Under the pieces are notes generated by a model. That model had not been told where the DNA came from. It saw only the letters and a list, made by a program, of their open reading frames with translations, and ran no database searches. Below, piece by piece: positions 4,884 to 6,283 of a stretch of DNA of 6,283 bases. This DNA is from Candidatus Zixiibacteriota bacterium. GTDB taxonomy: Bacteria; Zixibacteria; MSB-5A5; CAIYYT01. Positions within the stretch are counted from its first letter, which is position 1. Each line of letters opens with the position of its first letter. Position numbers and translations under genes: made by a program. The stretch lies in NCBI GenBank assembly GCA_963205155.1, contig CAUJJY010000315.1:1-6283 (forward strand), in the 5' to 3' direction.

Positions 4884-4926
4884 GCAACCGCACAATTCGC
4901 ATGCTAGTGGAATGCATGGCATGCCG

Positions 4927-6283
4927 TCAATCTACACGTGTGGCAGTAAACTCCTTTCCGTGATTATTGATCCTTAGCGTTTCGACTCTATTGGCCGTGT
5001 CATCACATGCGATTTCGAATCCTCTGAAAGTCAGAATATTCCATCCTGTCAAAGTAGAACTGCCGTTGTTCCCCTTGTTCAGCCAGGTTACCGCGGCTAG
5101 CTCCGGTGCTCCGGCGAGATTCACGATCTTGTTGTCCATCCAGCCAAATTGGAAGTTATCTTTGGCGTTTTCACCGCGGAGCTGCATGAGTGTGTTATGT
5201 ACTCCGATTGGAAAACCGCCTGGCATAGTACCGACTAGCTCGGCCGAAATGTAGTGGTTCTGCGTCTTGAAATCCTCTAACCAAACACGCAGGTCAGTAA
5301 ACCATCTCTCAACTGATTTGCCCGGTTGCAGCCATTTGGTCAAGGCTGAAGAATCTTGGTCGATGAGACCATTGATTACACTTAGTGCCGCACGGTTCAA
5401 GACACTCCTGTTATTCAGCACCGAATCAGGAGCATACGAAATGGCATTAATGGCGTCCTGTCCCATCGCACCGACTTCGAGCCGGCCATTTCTTTCGCGA
5501 ATGATCATAAAGCCGCCCGAGGTCAGTTGATAGGTCCCCGATACCCGTAGCCTGAATTCAGGTGTTACCGGTTCGGATGGCGGCGGGAACTCAAAATCGC
5601 CGTCATGGAACATCCGATAGTCTGCCGTTCCCATTATCATCTGCCCTGCAATTCTGCCGGCCACGTGCCGAGTACCCAAGATGTTATTCGTACGATTCGA
5701 AAGAATAATCATCACCACGCCATCATCCTTATACCAGGCCAATTGGGAACCAAACCCGATATAATCTCCCCCGTGTTCAATGACTGTTTTCCCATTTCTA
5801 TTTAGGATATTCCAGGCGAAGCCATAATTACCTTTTAGGGGAGTGAACATCCTCTCTGTCTGGGCTTTGCTCAAAAACTTTCGGTCGCGAATAGCGGTCC
5901 ACCACTTTTCCAGATCTTCGATGGTCGATACTACTTGGCCTCCCCCCTTATCCGACCAGGCCTCCGGCGACAGATCGGCGAGATTAAGCCGCTCGCCATT
6001 TTCATCATAGCCTCGTGCGATCAGAGAGGAATCAACTTTGGGCAGTCCGCTGCCCAAAAAACCGGTAGTGACCATCCCTGCCGGTTCAAAGAGTTCTTCG
6101 ACCAGGAAATCATTAAACGGTCTCCTGCTGACCTCTTCTACGATCGCGGCGAGCAGCACGTATCCCTGATTCGAGTAGGAGAAGCTGTTTCCTGATGAAT
6201 CAATTAACTCCGTTTTTAGAATTCTCCCAACCGCCTCCTCACGGTTTACCGGCTCGTAGTATTTTTCAACATACTCCGGCGCG
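4927..6283 (-). CDS. Beta-lactamase-fold serine hydrolase (class C / AmpC-like family) with long C-terminal extension; 5' end outside window
   Basis: The frame is open to the right edge and shows 451 residues; the GTG at 6159 is internal. Counting from the first complete codon, YSNQGYVLLAAIVEEVS (residues 36-52) holds the YxN catalytic motif of class C beta-lactamases and DD-peptidases. HGGDYIGFGSQLAWYKDDGVVMIILSNR (from residue 170) holds the HGG that replaces KTG in many esterase/peptidase-like members. The nucleophile motif SxxK should lie in the missing N-terminus. Residues from about 237 to 451 form an extension beyond the hydrolase domain, starting after a proline-rich linker (FPPPSEPVTP), with VSGTYQL and mixed beta-strand character; similar extensions occur in this superfamily. 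The substrate is unknown: D-aminopeptidase, esterase or beta-lactamase-like activity are all possible. Export is likely for the family but cannot be seen here. The promoter is outside the window. Confidence 0.9.
   Translation of the reverse strand, partial: APEYVEKYYEPVNREEAVGRILKTELIDSSGNSFSYSNQGYVLLAAIVEEVSRRPFNDFLVEELFEPAGMVTTGFLGSGLPKVDSSLIARGYDENGERLNLADLSPEAWSDKGGGQVVSTIEDLEKWWTAIRDRKFLSKAQTERMFTPLKGNYGFAWNILNRNGKTVIEHGGDYIGFGSQLAWYKDDGVVMIILSNRTNNILGTRHVAGRIAGQMIMGTADYRMFHDGDFEFPPPSEPVTPEFRLRVSGTYQLTSGGFMIIRERNGRLEVGAMGQDAINAISYAPDSVLNNRSVLNRAALSVINGLIDQDSSALTKWLQPGKSVERWFTDLRVWLEDFKTQNHYISAELVGTMPGGFPIGVHNTLMQLRGENAKDNFQFGWMDNKIVNLAGAPELAAVTWLNKGNNGSSTLTGWNILTFRGFEIACDDTANRVETLRINNHGKEFTATRVD

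Larger units (their letters stand above)
4607..4926. other. Intergenic interval of 320 bp between the serine hydrolase and lipocalin genes
   Basis: It holds the lipocalin promoter at its left end, a weak inverted repeat AAGGT/ACCTT (4766-4770 and 4780-4784), a tiny plus-strand frame with a strong Shine-Dalgarno (4833-4883), and GCATGC twice (4899-4904, 4919-4924), which can pair across a 14-nt loop just after the hydrolase stop. None of the hairpins is followed by a minus-strand T-tract, so I cannot name a terminator for the hydrolase gene. Most of the stretch from 4680 to 4830 shows nothing recognisable. Confidence 0.5.

Noticed and set aside
4899..4924. GCATGC...GCATGC hairpin as terminator of the serine hydrolase gene
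   Set aside because: The 6-bp stem has a 14-nt loop and no T-tract on the minus strand; GCATGC is self-palindromic, so the pairing may be incidental.
4967..6195. Plus-strand open frames opposite the serine hydrolase gene
   Set aside because: They are antisense shadows of a gene with clear family motifs and have no start signals or recognisable domains.

Overview
The window looks like a chromosomal stretch of a Gram-negative bacterium of the Fibrobacteres-Chlorobi-Bacteroidetes sphere. A Zixibacteria-like candidate phylum is my best guess. The clue is a large secreted protein that combines a parallel beta-helix, cohesin-like and PNGGE Ig-like modules, an internal type I dockerin and a C-terminal PNPFNP / FlgD-like (T9SS type A-like) sorting domain. 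This is inference from domain style, not a database match.

Layout: (1) Positions 1-276 (+) are the 3' end of the ribosomal protein bL25 gene, closed by a strong intrinsic terminator. (2) An intergenic stretch of about 300 bp holds that terminator, a 17-bp dyad, a near-consensus sigma70-type promoter and a foldable leader. (3) Positions 577-3213 (+) encode the 878-residue secreted multidomain protein, followed by two hairpins, the second a 14-bp intrinsic terminator. (4) Everything further right is on the minus strand. A GIY-YIG domain protein (3310-3579) lies 17 nt downstream of tRNA-Val(UAC). Next, in the antisense direction, come two decayed tRNA-like copies (3703-3758 and 3865-3920), one with a good promoter directly in front of it. 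(5) Positions 4067-4606 encode a Blc-type lipocalin with its own likely promoter. (6) Positions 4927-6283 hold most of a class C beta-lactamase-fold serine hydrolase whose N-terminus, including the catalytic SxxK, lies beyond the right edge.

The protein genes do not form a pathway; they are mostly independent units. The coupling that can be read from sequence is on the minus strand at 3774-3310: one TATAAT promoter, a defunct tRNA-like copy, an intact tRNA-Val and a GIY-YIG gene with no terminator visible between them. The oddest element is the tRNA-like series. All three members align without gaps over 56 nt, but the two decayed copies keep only the 5' half and a remodelled, almost fully paired anticodon arm, and have lost the 3' acceptor strand. 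I see no CRISPR array, transposase, phage gene or defence system.
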